A DNA stretch of 64,000 nucleotides from Strigamia acuminata (Eukaryota; Arthropoda; Chilopoda; Geophilomorpha; Linotaeniidae). Both the position numbers and the translations under genes were made by a program. The notes beneath the pieces were generated by a model that did no database searches, was not told where the DNA came from, and was given only the letters and a program-made list of their open reading frames with translations. Each line of letters starts with the position of its first letter. The stretch's first letter is position 1. Below, one piece after another: positions 24,555-35,600 of the stretch. The stretch spans positions 4,901,087 to 4,965,086 of the forward strand of contig OX442314.1 of assembly GCA_949358305.1 (NCBI GenBank), written 5' to 3'.

Positions 24555-24900
24555 TGTTTCCGAATGAAAAATCAGGCATTGTTGTGGATTTTAAAAAAAT
24601 TAGGTATTGTTGCGGATTTAAAAAAATCAGGCATTGTTGTGGATTTAAAAAAATCAGGCATTGTTGTGGATTTAAAAAAAAATTAGGCATTGTTGTGGAT
24701 TAAAAATTCAAACATTGTTGTGGATGAAAAAATCAGGCATTGTTGTGGATTTTAAAAATTCAGACATTGTTGTCGATGAAAAAAATCAGGCATTGTTGTG
24801 ATTTTAAAAAATCAGGCATTGTTGTGGATTAAAAATTCAGGCATTGTTTTGCAACAAAAAAAATCAGACATTGTCATGCGAGAAAAAAAAATCGGCAATG
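24555..24900. repeat. Degenerate minisatellite of about 27 bp
   Basis: About twelve imperfect copies of CAGGCATTGTTGTGGATTTA plus an A-run occur. The A-run length varies, so the period ranges from about 24 to 30 bp. Confidence 0.85.
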
Positions 24901-26600
24901 TTCCTGACGAACCAATCAAGAGAGAAACAATTAAAAACACCACACACTTTTAGCAAAAAAAAATTATTACCAAAGCGAAACAATGGTTAAATAAAATGCC
25001 ACAAACAGAAATAAATTTCAAAACTTAAGTAAAACGACCGCAATTTTTTATCGTCACTCGCGGACCATTTTAATTAAGCGCGATTTATCGTCCATTAAAC
25101 ACCGAAATTTTGCTCCCAAATTTAAACGCAAATTCCTGCGTGTGCGACGGCCAATAAATTCCGTTTAATTCTCACAACACGCGAATAAATCATTTTTTAA
25201 AAATCCCACACGAGGAAACTGAGAGCCGAAAGGAGGAGGTTCCGGGGGTTTATCCATTAAACAAACGCACGTCCTAATTCGGACGTTTGCGTGTCGGTCA
25301 ATACTAACTGCCGCACGCTCAAAAGCGCCTCAGTTTTAATTCTGTTTTTGTAATAACAGTCGATCGAAACGGAAACAGTCGCCAGATGGCGTCAATGACA
25401 TTTTAACCTCGCGTTGAATAAAGTGTGCTAACTCGAAAAGCGCAACACTTGTGATTCATGCACTTTCCCTTCTTTTTTTCCATTCTCGAGGACATGGGCG
25501 AGCGGCCATATTTTTATTTTATGTACACGAAAGCGGTGATGAGGTGGGAGCTGCAATGTGTTAGGTTTTTACCGACAACTTGAACATAAATACATATAGA
25601 GCGAAAGAAAATTCGTTATTCGTTCGGTTACATTTTCGCGTGAAAGTCTGCGGCGATCCGGACATTTATATCTAAATTAACAACAAATATTTCCAATCTT
25701 TTGTTAAAAAAATTTTTAATTGTTAAATTTCACAGACACCTTTTTTTTCATTTATTGTTGATGTTTTAAATAAATAAGGTGCCTCCAATAAGGATAGGTC
25801 CACCCCTCCATTGTTACATAAAATAACTTCTGTGACTGTTACAGAAATGACAATTTATTTCTGACATTATTACAATAAAATAAACTTATTCCTAAATTTT
25901 TAATGCATTTAAACAATAAATAAATAAATAAATCTAAAAAAGCACATTTTTGCTGTCCAGAAATTATTTAATCAGTCTGATGAAGAGAAGGGCTCTAGGG
26001 GCCTCAGTGCTGGTCTTAAAGGGCCCCATCCTAGGCCCATATTTTATTATATATTCAATTTTTTACAGAAATGGATCACTATGAGCCCCTATTTAACATA
26101 GGGGCCCATTAGGGCCTTTTGGGCCCTGGGCCCATGTTGGATGTGCCCAGGGCCCCAAAGGGGGAGGGTCCAAAATAAAAAAAAGGAAAAAATAAAAATT
26201 GGATATTTTTTTCATTAGGGCTCTAAAAAGGGTTGGGTGAAGAGGCCCTCCACGCCTCTGCGGAAAATTAGGAAGAAGGGAATTGTGCCGGTGTTTGGGC
26301 TATGAGGCTTAATTGGAAGTATGGAGCTGGGTTTAGCCTGTGGAAGATTTTAGCACTACATTATTAAAATGCCTCAAGTGGGTGTTTTGGAACTCATCTA
26401 CATTTTGCACTTGGTGTCTTGATGGCTGGTGCTAACATCAAACTGTGCATTCCATTCTGCACACTTGATTTCATTTCACTATGCAATCTCAATTGAGCAG
26501 GACTAACACTCTTTAAACTTATTAAAGTAAACAATAATTAAAGTGCTAAAAAAATTAATTTACTGTACAACAACACGTTGGCTGACACCGATGTTTTTGT
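24901..26600. other. Intergenic, with a GGGCCC-rich patch
   Basis: No gene is recognised. The block 25985-26260 is dense in GGGCCC and GGGGCCC words (for example TTTTGGGCCCTGGGCCCATG), the same vocabulary as the 23-bp array at 42176-42920 and the dispersed repeats at 43.7, 44.2 and 49.2 kb, and may be a decayed relative. Confidence 0.4.
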
Positions 26601-26603
26601 CAA

Positions 26604-26769
26604 ATTATTATTATTATTATTGCTATTATTATTATTGTTATTATTATTATTGTTATTATTATTATTATTGTTATTATTATTATTATTATATTATACAATT
26701 ATATAATAATAATAATTATTATTATATTATATATAACAATAATAATAATAATAATAATAATAATATAAT
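26604..26769. repeat. (ATT)n / (AAT)n microsatellite
   Basis: A trinucleotide tract of ATT with periodic G or C interruptions switches in the middle (about 26695-26735) to AAT-type repeats on the same strand, so the two halves are roughly self-complementary. The tyrosine- and asparagine-rich open frame across it is an artefact. Confidence 0.93.
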
Positions 26770-27159
26770 AAATAATGCAAAGTTTGCGCGATTATTAAAT
26801 TGTTTAGTCAATAAAGCTTTCAGATTTGCGAATGTTTTGAGAAACTCATTAACGACATGTTGTAAACTTTGCATGACTTCGGCTGTGTTTGGTAAATTGT
26901 AAATTAGAAATATTGGTGTTGGCAATACTGAATTTTAAATTAAAGGATGATTAGTCAATAGAAGTGAAGGATGGTTGGCTAATGGATTGCTTTAGTGGGG
27001 GGTATGTGCAGGTGTAGGCTGTATGGTTTTGGCTTTATGCCAGTATATATTATATGCATCTTCGATTTTATCAGTTTCTGGTTTTGTTTTTCATGAGATT
27101 TGTCTAATTTTATGAATTCCAGAACAGTTTGGCAAAATTACATGAAATTTTTATCAGAT

Positions 27160-27398
27160 TCGATTGAAATTCCATGAAAGTTTATTAGATTTATTGGAAT
27201 CACATGATTATTTTACTAGATTTGATTGAAATTCCAAGAAATTTTACTAGATTTGAATGAAATTCTATAAAATTTGACTAGATTTGATTGAAATTCCATG
27301 AAATTTGACTAGATTTGATTGAAATTCCTTAAAATTTGACTAGATTTGATTGAAATTCCATTAAATTTGACTAGATTTGATTGAAATTCTATTAAATT
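27160..27398. repeat. 30-bp satellite, left part, interrupted by the LTR element
   Basis: About eight copies of a 30-bp unit (AAATTTGACTAGATTTGATT plus GAAATTCCAT) are present, with degenerate copies starting near 27085. The array stops abruptly at 27398 where the retrotransposon begins and resumes at 40915 on the other side, so the two halves were one array before insertion. Confidence 0.93.
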
Positions 27399-28394
27399 TG
27401 TCGCGCTCAACTCGGTCTGTCGCTGATACGTGGTATGAGTCACTCTCTGATCTCGCAATACCGCTTTACTCAAGCGGTTACCCAAATAATGTAACACGGC
27501 AAGACAATGTAAAAGGTAAATATAATAAATGTATTTATTATACGGGAATATACAGTTAAAAGGGAATAAAATATGTAAGGGAATAAAAAGGTAAAAGGAA
27601 AGGGGTGTGAAGTTGGCGGGAAACTGGTCGAGGTCGTCCTTTGTCGCTGTGGATCCAAGATGGCGTCCGCGTGGCAACGTGGTGTCGTCTTGGGCCGGCG
27701 TGGCAATGAATGGCGTCCTCGTCTCACGTTTCTCGTTCGGTCCTTCGGGCTCACGCTGGTCGGGCGCGAGTGAATGCCTGAAAGGTCTTACTTCTGGTCT
27801 GTTGTCTAGGTTTAGGGTTTTTTGTAGGTGTCCGGCGATCACACAGCGGCGGACGCTTGGTGGTTCCCGGCGATACACACAGCGGCGGGAACGCTCGTCG
27901 TGGTTACTGCAATTTAGGCTTGTGCGACCGTTTGTCTGCACAACTCGCTAAATTGGAGTAGGTTTACTATTTCTAGCTGGCTTGCTAAAATAGTGTGGTA
28001 ATCTTGTTTCGCAGGTTACTCTGCGGAGGTTAACACAAATCAATCGTACTCACGTTGAAAGTCCCTTGTCCTAGGTCACTCCTGAAGTCTTTGTACTTAG
28101 GCTTGATCGTTTTAGGACGTTTGGCTTTTACGTGTATCTTGGTTGATTTTTGTGTTGGTTCTCCCCGCTCAGTGCAAGGCGAATTCCTTTGCACAAAGCG
28201 GGGGGTGACAGGTGACTAAAGCCACCCAATAGTGGAGAAGACGAATCTCCCCCACTCCCCCAGGGCAGACGCCCGTCCATTGACTGGATGTCAATGCTCT
28301 GAGGGAAGGGAGGCGCGCGTGCGACTCCCCTTCTTTACCCGTATGTAGGCCACGAGAGAAACTCTTCGTGCCCCACCCCAGTCGGGTCACCACA
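27399..28394 (-). repeat. 3' LTR of the retrotransposon
   Basis: 996 bp, identical to 39919-40914 by line-by-line comparison. In transcription direction it is the downstream LTR and supplies the polyadenylation site; an AATAAA lies on the minus strand at 27534-27539. The outer flank is the AATT duplication at 27395-27398. Open frames inside the LTR (up to about 200 codons) occur identically in both copies and have no recognisable domain; I do not call them genes. Confidence 0.97.
27534..27539 (-). promoter_or_regulatory. AATAAA polyadenylation signal in the 3' LTR
   Basis: The hexamer AATAAA reads on the minus strand near the end of the LTR. The identical hexamer lies in the 5' LTR at 40054-40059. 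It is the best candidate for the element's poly(A) signal, by position only. Confidence 0.5.
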
Positions 28395-28396
28395 CG

Positions 28397-28406
28397 TCCC
28401 CCTCCC
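28397..28406 (-). promoter_or_regulatory. Polypurine tract
   Basis: On the minus strand GGGAGGGGGA precedes the 3' LTR by two bases (CG). It is the expected primer for plus-strand DNA synthesis. It lies only 27 bp beyond the stop codon of the third ORF, so coding sequence fills the element almost to the LTR. Confidence 0.85.
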
Positions 28407-28433
28407 AGCTCTGACCGCCGGTGTTCGGAGCGA

Positions 28434-31301
28434 TCAATCCTTCTTGCTGGGACCCGACGCTGGATCCATCGCCTGGGCGAAACTCACTCCAGGGACGGGC
28501 GGCTCAGCGCCGGGCGGCACAGCGCCGGGCGGCAAAACCAGATCTCCAACCAAGGCTGAAGACTGGTCGCGGGGGTCCTCGTGCTCGGAAATAAAGCACA
28601 AATCGTGGCCGCCGGCTGGCTCGTACGGGGCACGCCTCCTCTCATGCAGCCAAACCCGCGGAATGAACGCCGAAAACCCGGAATTGGTGTGCCGGATTGC
28701 GTTCGCCTCCGCGGCCGTTCGAGGCGCACGGTGGGCCCTCAGCAAACGCTGATGGAGGATCAAATCGGTGGTCTGGCGCACCTGGTTGTGTAGCCAAACG
28801 AATACCGATTTCCCCTTGTCTCTCTGCGCGAGGATGAATTTGCGCGTCGCCGTCGTCATCGACAGCTGAGAGAACTCGTCACACAACTTCTCATAATAGT
28901 TCGTCTGAAGCTTCGCCGCTTTCGCTGGCTTGGCGCTCTTCGGAACTACCGCTTGTTGGACAGTCTCTTCCCGCGCTTGTTGGGCTGCGGGAGGCGTCAG
29001 GCTCTGGCGAGCGGCGGACATCGTTGGCGGCGTCCGGCATAGCAGGCGTCTAGGCTTACCCGCCGCATTTGATAGGACGGGTGTCTGTGGCGTCGCCGCT
29101 GGTGGCATCGGTGGCGGCGGCGGAGGTGGAGTTGGGGCTCCACGTGAAGCAGTCGAAGAGGCGGCGTCGCTCTCCATCGGCTCTTCACTCGTGACCATCA
29201 TTGCGTGTGACTGCGCTGACGGTGTTGGCTCCCACGTGGTAACGGCGTGGCGGAAGGCCATGCTCCGCAACTTATACCCCTCCCATTCGGGGTTCACCAC
29301 GTCCCGGGTCAGCTCGAAGCGAGTCATCGCCGGGTTGGGGAGAATGGCGCTCCATTCTCCAACGAGTGCGCGAGGTATCTGCACACCCTCTCTGTCTACT
29401 ACGGACCAACAGGCCATCGCCTGTCGTCCGACCCCAAAGAGCGAGGGGGTCAATAACTGGACCATGATTTTCGTCAAAGCCAGCTGTAGACTGCGCCGAT
29501 TTACAGGGTTGCTGCGATCAGGATCTGCAGCGAACGCGCGCGAGTGGTGCCGCATCATCGAAATCCCCCACTCGATGAAATGGCGCTGAGTGACGTCGGC
29601 GCCCTGCAGAGCAGCGGCGGCGGCCCTCGGGTCCTCCATCACAAATGCGAAGGCCAAGAGCTCTTCGATCGATGGATTGGCTGCTTCTCGAGCCAGCCGT
29701 GCGTTTTCGTCACGCTGTTCATACCACATCGCGGTGCGGTCGTGTCTTGCCTTGCTCGGGTAATATTCTCCGAATCGGGCGTTATGGCATTCCCGCGCAA
29801 TGCTCTGGTGAACGGGCAACATCACCGAGTCGTCGACGGCCAAGTTCGGCGTAGTGCTCGAACCCGGCATCGGCGGCGGCGGCGGCGGGGGCTGCGTCGG
29901 CGGCGGCAGCGGCTGTGTCGGCGGCGGCAGCGTCAGGGACTGCTGTGCTGGCAACGGTTGCGACGTTGATGACTGCGTCGGCAACAGCAACGTCAAAGAC
30001 TGTTGTGTTGGCGGTGGCAGCGTCGCTTGCACTCCAGTCGGCGTGACTTGGAGTGCCGGGAGCTGGCTTACAGTACTCGTCGGTGGAACGACGGCCGTAG
30101 GCGCGTTTTCTACACGCGGTCGCGAATTGACATATTCGCTTAACCACCGTGCCACTTCGTGTGGAATCACGGTACCATGCTCGACGACGCCCATCTTGCG
30201 AGCGAACTGCATCGCGGGGTCGAAACGAGACAATTTCTTGCGTTTCATCTGGGTGATGATCTCGCGAAGGTCCCGCGTGTCTGGCGCTAGGACGCGACGC
30301 TCCCCGGAAGATCGGCCACTCGACTTCGATCGTGCCTCTCTCGCTTCCTTCGCTTCGATTGCTTTGAGAGCGTGTTCGGGAAGGGGAATTCCTCGCGCCT
30401 CGCAGCGAGCGAAATACCGCTCTTTGCGGTCTCGTTTCCGCTGCTCACGATGAGTTAGCGGATGTCTGCCGACACGGGGACGAGAGACTCGCTCTTCGTC
30501 ACCCGAAATCCAGACTTCTCGAGTCTCTTTACCGTCTTTCATCTGACGGTTGACGAACACCCTTGGTCTGGTGTAATTCGCGGGGTCGCGCGGTGGCTGC
30601 GCTGACGTTCCCGCTCCATCGTTGACGGTCGAGTGCTGTTCGACGCACTGTTTCTTCGACCGTCCCGGGGAGCGCGATTCGCTGCCCCCGGTTCCCTTGG
30701 AGCGCTTGCGCTTCCTTGGGAAATTATATTTGGGGCCGAGAATTCCCAAATAGTGGAGTTGCCACATTTCAGCTTGTGACGTGAGAATCCCCATTCTCGG
30801 TCGCCACTGTGGCGTAACTTCTCCCTGCCGAATCTGCTCGCACCACAGATGTATATCGGCGGTGCTCATTCCGTCGTCTTGCAAAATCCGCTCTGCAACC
30901 GCCGGCGCAGTGTCGATTAGCTGCTGGCGGTAGTGTTGATACACTTCTTCGCGGGCCTCCTCGGTCTCGGCCGCTTGCCACGCGAACAACACATGCTCCT
31001 CCGCCGGCCTGCCGGAGTATTGGCTCGACAGGGCCGGGTGGAAGATTGGTGACTTCGGGTCATCGATGCGAGCGAGCTCTGCAGCGACGACGTTTCGCAC
31101 CGACTCCGGGAACGCGTCCAGGAGTGTACAATCGTTAACCCAACGCTTGGCGAGGGCGCGCGAAAATAATACGCGCAGGCGGTATGGCTTCGCATCTTCG
31201 CCAAAGCAGCGGCGCAGAAAATCGGGCAGTACGCCTCGATATATGCCCGCTCGCACTATGCATGCGGGGCTGAGCGCTCCCCATGTGTCTCGGAGCTCCA
31301 T
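28434..31301 (-). CDS. Third retrotransposon ORF, 955 residues, unknown function
   Basis: This is a long uninterrupted frame 3' of pol, in the position where errantiviruses carry env, but it does not look like an envelope protein: there is no signal peptide after the proposed start, no transmembrane segment and no cysteine-rich ectodomain. I chose the ATG at 31301 because a good splice acceptor ends immediately before it (TTTCCATCATTGCAG then ATG); the frame is open another 129 codons upstream but that part is AT-rich and has only a non-ATG start at its far end. Visible parts are a helical N-terminal region (about 1-190), a basic KRKR cluster near residue 200, a lysine/arginine-rich stretch around 290-370, long proline runs (PPPPPP) at about 490 and 710, and helical segments between and after them. 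I do not recognise the family. It ends just before the polypurine tract. Its GC content and intact state match gag and pol, so it is probably selected. Confidence 0.8.
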   Translation of the reverse strand: MELRDTWGALSPACIVRAGIYRGVLPDFLRRCFGEDAKPYRLRVLFSRALAKRWVNDCTLLDAFPESVRNVVAAELARIDDPKSPIFHPALSSQYSGRPAEEHVLFAWQAAETEEAREEVYQHYRQQLIDTAPAVAERILQDDGMSTADIHLWCEQIRQGEVTPQWRPRMGILTSQAEMWQLHYLGILGPKYNFPRKRKRSKGTGGSESRSPGRSKKQCVEQHSTVNDGAGTSAQPPRDPANYTRPRVFVNRQMKDGKETREVWISGDEERVSRPRVGRHPLTHREQRKRDRKERYFARCEARGIPLPEHALKAIEAKEAREARSKSSGRSSGERRVLAPDTRDLREIITQMKRKKLSRFDPAMQFARKMGVVEHGTVIPHEVARWLSEYVNSRPRVENAPTAVVPPTSTVSQLPALQVTPTGVQATLPPPTQQSLTLLLPTQSSTSQPLPAQQSLTLPPPTQPLPPPTQPPPPPPPMPGSSTTPNLAVDDSVMLPVHQSIARECHNARFGEYYPSKARHDRTAMWYEQRDENARLAREAANPSIEELLAFAFVMEDPRAAAAALQGADVTQRHFIEWGISMMRHHSRAFAADPDRSNPVNRRSLQLALTKIMVQLLTPSLFGVGRQAMACWSVVDREGVQIPRALVGEWSAILPNPAMTRFELTRDVVNPEWEGYKLRSMAFRHAVTTWEPTPSAQSHAMMVTSEEPMESDAASSTASRGAPTPPPPPPPMPPAATPQTPVLSNAAGKPRRLLCRTPPTMSAARQSLTPPAAQQAREETVQQAVVPKSAKPAKAAKLQTNYYEKLCDEFSQLSMTTATRKFILAQRDKGKSVFVWLHNQVRQTTDLILHQRLLRAHRAPRTAAEANAIRHTNSGFSAFIPRVWLHERRRAPYEPAGGHDLCFISEHEDPRDQSSALVGDLVLPPGAVPPGAEPPVPGVSFAQAMDPASGPSKKD

Positions 31302-31325
31302 CTGCAATGATGGAAACAAAATAAT
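31302..31325 (-). promoter_or_regulatory. Predicted 3' splice site before the third ORF
   Basis: Minus-strand sequence TTTTGTTTCCATCATTGCAG ends exactly at the ATG of the third ORF. It has a pyrimidine-rich run and a CAG acceptor. This suggests a spliced subgenomic mRNA, as used by envelope genes of other LTR elements. One possible donor is CAG|GTAGTA at 32103/32102, which is in phase 0 with this acceptor; a donor in the gag leader is also possible. Confidence 0.6.
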
Positions 31326-31803
31326 TAATGAAATCGCCAATAACACGGAGATAAATAGGGGGTGGGCTCGAGGAACGTCGCTGAAACGTGCGACCGCTCG
31401 TCGAGTCCTATTCCTGTTCATTGATTCGTCCTTGTCAGGAAGAAAAGAGTCTTCTTGGCACATCTGGTTCACGTCCAATGATAACCACGAGACGGAATCG
31501 AGCGTATTAATCCGGAAATTTTTCTTCGGATTGCTTAATTTAAAATTAAACTGTAAATTTGTATTTAAACCAATAAATTCGCGAAATCGTTCGTGAAAAT
31601 CTCCAATAACAATTTTAGAACATGTAAACAAATGTTCTTGTCGTGAATTAACTTGTAAAGAAATAAATTTGTCTAATAATAACTCCAAAAATTCGGAGTT
31701 AAAGTCGAGTTAAAAAACGAATCTATAATAAATTAGTGTCATCGGGAAAAAATTCGCAAATAAAATAGCAAATAAAAATAGAAACAACGTTCTATAAATT
31801 CTT

Positions 31804-32028
31804 TCAAAATCCATCCAATAAATTATTCCCATTTCTGGAATATAAAAAGAAAGCTCGTTTCCTTTGTCTCGTTCGTGTCAATTGTCGTGAGTCATCTTCA
31901 AGGAGCGAGGCGACAGTTTGTCTGCTATCGCGTCCTTGAAGACAAATAATAGGAGAAAATACAATCGCTCTCGCGATCGTGGATATTAGTATAATAATTA
32001 TACACGATTTCGAACGCAGAGCGTTCAT
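31804..32028 (-). CDS. Small ORF between pol and third ORF, signal-anchor-like N terminus
   Basis: A 74-codon ATG frame in element orientation. After MNALRSKSC comes a strongly hydrophobic run (IIIILISTIARAIVF), then a polar part ending in RQRKR followed by AFFLY. A hydrophobic leader and a polybasic, furin-type cluster are features seen in secreted or envelope-type proteins, but the product is far too short to be one and no family is recognised. It could be a small accessory peptide, an intronic frame, or a chance ORF. It lies inside the intron proposed for the third ORF. Confidence 0.25.
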   Translation of the reverse strand: MNALRSKSCIIIILISTIARAIVFSPIICLQGRDSRQTVASLLEDDSRQLTRTRQRKRAFFLYSRNGNNLLDGF

Positions 32029-32036
32029 GTCAAGTA

Positions 32037-32195
32037 TTAGTCAAGTGTATCTTTAATTCGACCGCACGGAGCTAAATCTCGTGCGGCGATGCCGACTACT
32101 ACCTGATCGGGTGGAACTACGTTTATGTCCGGGTCCCAATTCTCGTCATGATGCTGTATTTCAAGCATTTCCTCGTCCCCTCCTTCCTCATCCAT
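32037..32195 (-). CDS. Small acidic ORF, possible first exon of the third ORF
   Basis: A 52-codon ATG frame starting MDEEGGDEEML, very acidic, between pol and the third ORF. At codon 31 it contains CAG|GTAGTA, a plausible splice donor in phase 0. Splicing from there to the acceptor at 31302 would remove 801 bp and join this acidic segment in frame to the third ORF, giving about 986 residues. This is inference from two splice-site matches and compatible phase; the unspliced small ORF or chance are the alternatives. Confidence 0.3.
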   Translation of the reverse strand: MDEEGGDEEMLEIQHHDENWDPDINVVPPDQVVVGIAARDLAPCGRIKDTLD

Positions 32196-32675
32196 CGTGA
32201 GGATTGCGCGTTCAGTCAGACCACGATTAAAAAACTTGAAAACTTCTCGTAAAATGGATCAAAAACTTGGTTAAAAATGCACTCGCTGTGTATCACGTGC
32301 GGACGACGATCAGCTGATTTTAGCGGAAGTCCGGGTGAAAACGAGGCAATCGTGGTGGGTTCTGGGTAATTTTACTCCAGAACCAGGTGCTTATGACTGT
32401 GCGCAACAGCCCGTGCGCATGTTACGCTACGGGGCTCCTTTGTTTCTACGCCCGTGCGCGATCGCTGCTACGGGGTCTTTTGCACGCGGTATCCGACCCG
32501 TGCCGATAATTTTGCTACGGGTCCCGCGTTTCCACGCCATCTCGTGACGCGAATTCGACCGATATCCGCTTTGTTGGACTTAGCGAAATTTTCAGAGTCT
32601 CAGATTTTGATGGCTAGCGCTGTCGATCGGTCAATTTTTTTGTTTTTCAGCGTCGCCATCGACTCGTAACGTTTT

Positions 32676-35600
32676 CTACTCCTTTCCTACGACCTTTCCG
32701 TCTTTTATAAACGGATTACTTCCACGGGGCCGCAGGTGATGAGTCGAGACAGGTACGATATTTTTTGTTGTTTTTTGTGTCTGTACCTCCTCATTATTGT
32801 TTTCTTTTTTATCCGTGTTTTTTGTGTTTGTTTCAGGAGTTTCTCCTGTTTCCCCCCCGACCAAAATTGGATCCGGAACGGATTCAACTATCTCGTTTAC
32901 CGGTGGTGAAGGGGCGTCGAAATACTCCTCGTTGTCACTTGGCGGTGCTTTTTCCGACTCGCCAGCGAACATATCGACGATTTGGCCGTCAGTTTTTGAC
33001 TTGACTTGGCCCTTGGCCCACATTTCTTGCGGGAATTCCGGAATGTACGGAGTTAACTCTCGTACCTGGATCGATTTGTGCTCGGTATTGTCCTCGAGCT
33101 TACGTAATTTATACGCGTTACCGCCATGCTTGCCGATGATCACATACGGACCGTCTCTTTTGTCGGCCAAGCTGGCGGTGATTCCTCTCGCTGCATTTGA
33201 GAGGATGTGTGTGTCCTTCCACACTAAATCATTAATCTCGAAATTCACGAATTTTCCACCGCTTTTATCTTGTAAAATGCGGTCGCGCATGTTAAAAATG
33301 TGCGCCATCATGTGCTTGTACGTGTTGGAGATGGTTTGCTCCAATTTATACACGTACTCATGTGGTTTCTCGGGGTCCACCACATTTACTGACTCTGCCA
33401 CTCGTGGGTCCCAAGGCACTCGTAGCTCCCGGGCGAAGTTGAGGTAGGCCGGAGAAAAATCTCTCGTCCTCGAGACTGTTGTTCGTATGCTGAACGCGAT
33501 CTCCCTCAAGTATTCATCCCACCTATTGTGGATGTCAGTGAATATACTTAGTGCATATTTAATGTCCCTGTTGAGTCGCTCAACGGGATTTGTTCTGGGA
33601 TTGTAGGTCGAAGTATGTGACGCCACAATCCCGAATTTCTCACAAAACTTACCCCAAATTTTCGAGATAAATTGGGGTCCGTTGTCGGATATCATTTTAC
33701 GTGGAAATCCGTAACGTAACGCTACGTCGTAGATACATTCAACGATTTTTTCTGCTGAAGGTCTAGCGACGGCGTACAACTCGGGCCAACGAGTCGCCAC
33801 GTCCATTATAACGATAATGTACGCATTTTTATTTCCCGTAACGGGTTTTGGGCCCATCACATCGACACTTAAACAATCAAAAGGCGCGTAAGGCCCTAAG
33901 AAAATAGTTTCGAATGGTGATTTACTCCTCGGCTTGCACGCTTGACATCGCTGACATTGGTGGACAAAAAGAGCAATATCTTTTTTCATCCCTGTCCAGT
34001 GAAAAAGCTGTGTAGCACGATAGAGTGTTCTGCTTACTCCCGCATGGCTCGCAAGCGGGTGCCCGTGTAACAACCACAGCACGCGACCGATTAAGGAAGC
34101 AGGTATTACTACCTTTACTGCGGTGTCCGATTCACTCAAGTCATCTTGGTGATTTGGGTGATGTTTCACCAAAAGGCCGTCATCCAATAGGTAATCTATG
34201 GATTCGTGTGCATAACGACGCTTCTGCCTTCTGGTTAAGTTGGGCGGATATTTTCCTGTCAGTACGAATCTAGCTCTATCCTGACATTTCTTGTCTAATT
34301 TTTGTTGCACAATTATTTCCTCCCTTGTCGGGGGATTGCTTCGCATTTGCTTGCCGACATGAGTGTGGAAGGCGCTTAGAAGCGGGTCATTTATTCTCCG
34401 CTCTAGCTTAAATTCCTTCTTTGCATTTGGGTAATTGTCAGCAGCTGGTTGGTATAACCGCGTCCAGAATCCACAGAATTTTACATCTGCTGGAGACGCG
34501 GTGGGAATTTCATTTATTTTCCTTAAATCCCAACGGTGACAACTCGTCGGGCAGTAAATGATGCGGGAATCATCCTCGCCATCATCGTCAGCGTCGATAG
34601 GATCTGACACTGGTGCCCTTGATAGAGCGTCAGCCACGACGTTATATTTGCCGGGCTTGTATTGAATGGTCAAGTCGCATGCCATCAGTTCTAACTGCCA
34701 TCTGGCTAGTCGACCGGCTGGCTCCTTTAATTTCATCAGCCATTGTAACGCTTGATGATCTGTGTGGACTACAAATTTGGTATATTCGAGATAATCTCTG
34801 AATTTCCTTATAGCCCACACAACTGCCAAACACTCCAACTCTGTGGCGTTGTAATTTTTTTCAGCGCCTTGGAGTTTGCGACTTATAAACATGCACGGCA
34901 GGTCTTGTTCGACTCCGTCGCGCACGTGTGTTTGGAGCAACGCCGCTCCTAACCCAACTCTGCTGGCGTCCGTATGTAATATGAACGGCCGGTTTAAGTC
35001 GGGTAGAGGCATTACGCCGACTTCCGTCAGCATCCTCTTTATCGCATTAAATGCGATGTTGCACTCATTTGACCATACAAATTCGTTTTCATTCTTCAGG
35101 AGGTCGGTAACTGGGGCTGCCACTTCAGCTAGACCCGGTAGCAACCTGCCGAAGAAGTTTATCATTCCCATAAACCGTTGGACACCTTTAACGTCCTCGG
35201 GTGGTGGGAAACGATTAATCGCATCGATTTTTTCGGGGCCAATAGCTAAACCGTTGACTCCAATGCGATAACCCAGGAAGGCAAGCTCCTTTCGGCAGAA
35301 CTTGCTCTTGCCCGGATGAACGTGTAACCCAGCTTTCGCCAGCCGGGTGAGCACTTGGTCGATGTGCTCAATGTGCTCTTCGAATGTTTTAGAGGCAATA
35401 ACTATGTCATCTAGGTATGCCCACACGAACTGATGCAGGATATCACCCAATACGCTTTCGATTAGTCTCTGAAAGGTACTGGGAGCATTCACTAAACCAA
35501 ACGGCATGACGTTGAACATCAACCGTCCAATTGGCGAGTAAAATGCTGTTTTTAGCTTATCCTCTGGCCTCATCTCAACTTGCCAGTATCCCTTCGACAG

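Noticed and set aside
26543..26902. Tyrosine/asparagine-rich 119-codon frame
   Set aside because: Translation of the ATT/AAT microsatellite.
27309..27941. 210-codon minus-strand frame, repeated at 39871-40461
   Set aside because: It lies in the LTR and extends into different flanks; no domain, and LTR frames this long occur by chance in GC-richer DNA.
28930..30453. Plus-strand frames of 141-219 codons
   Set aside because: Antisense shadows of the GC-rich third retrotransposon ORF.
28434..31688. Third ORF as an envelope glycoprotein
   Set aside because: No signal peptide at the proposed start, no transmembrane anchor and no cysteine-rich ectodomain; the hydrophobic stretch upstream of the ATG lies in the presumed intron.
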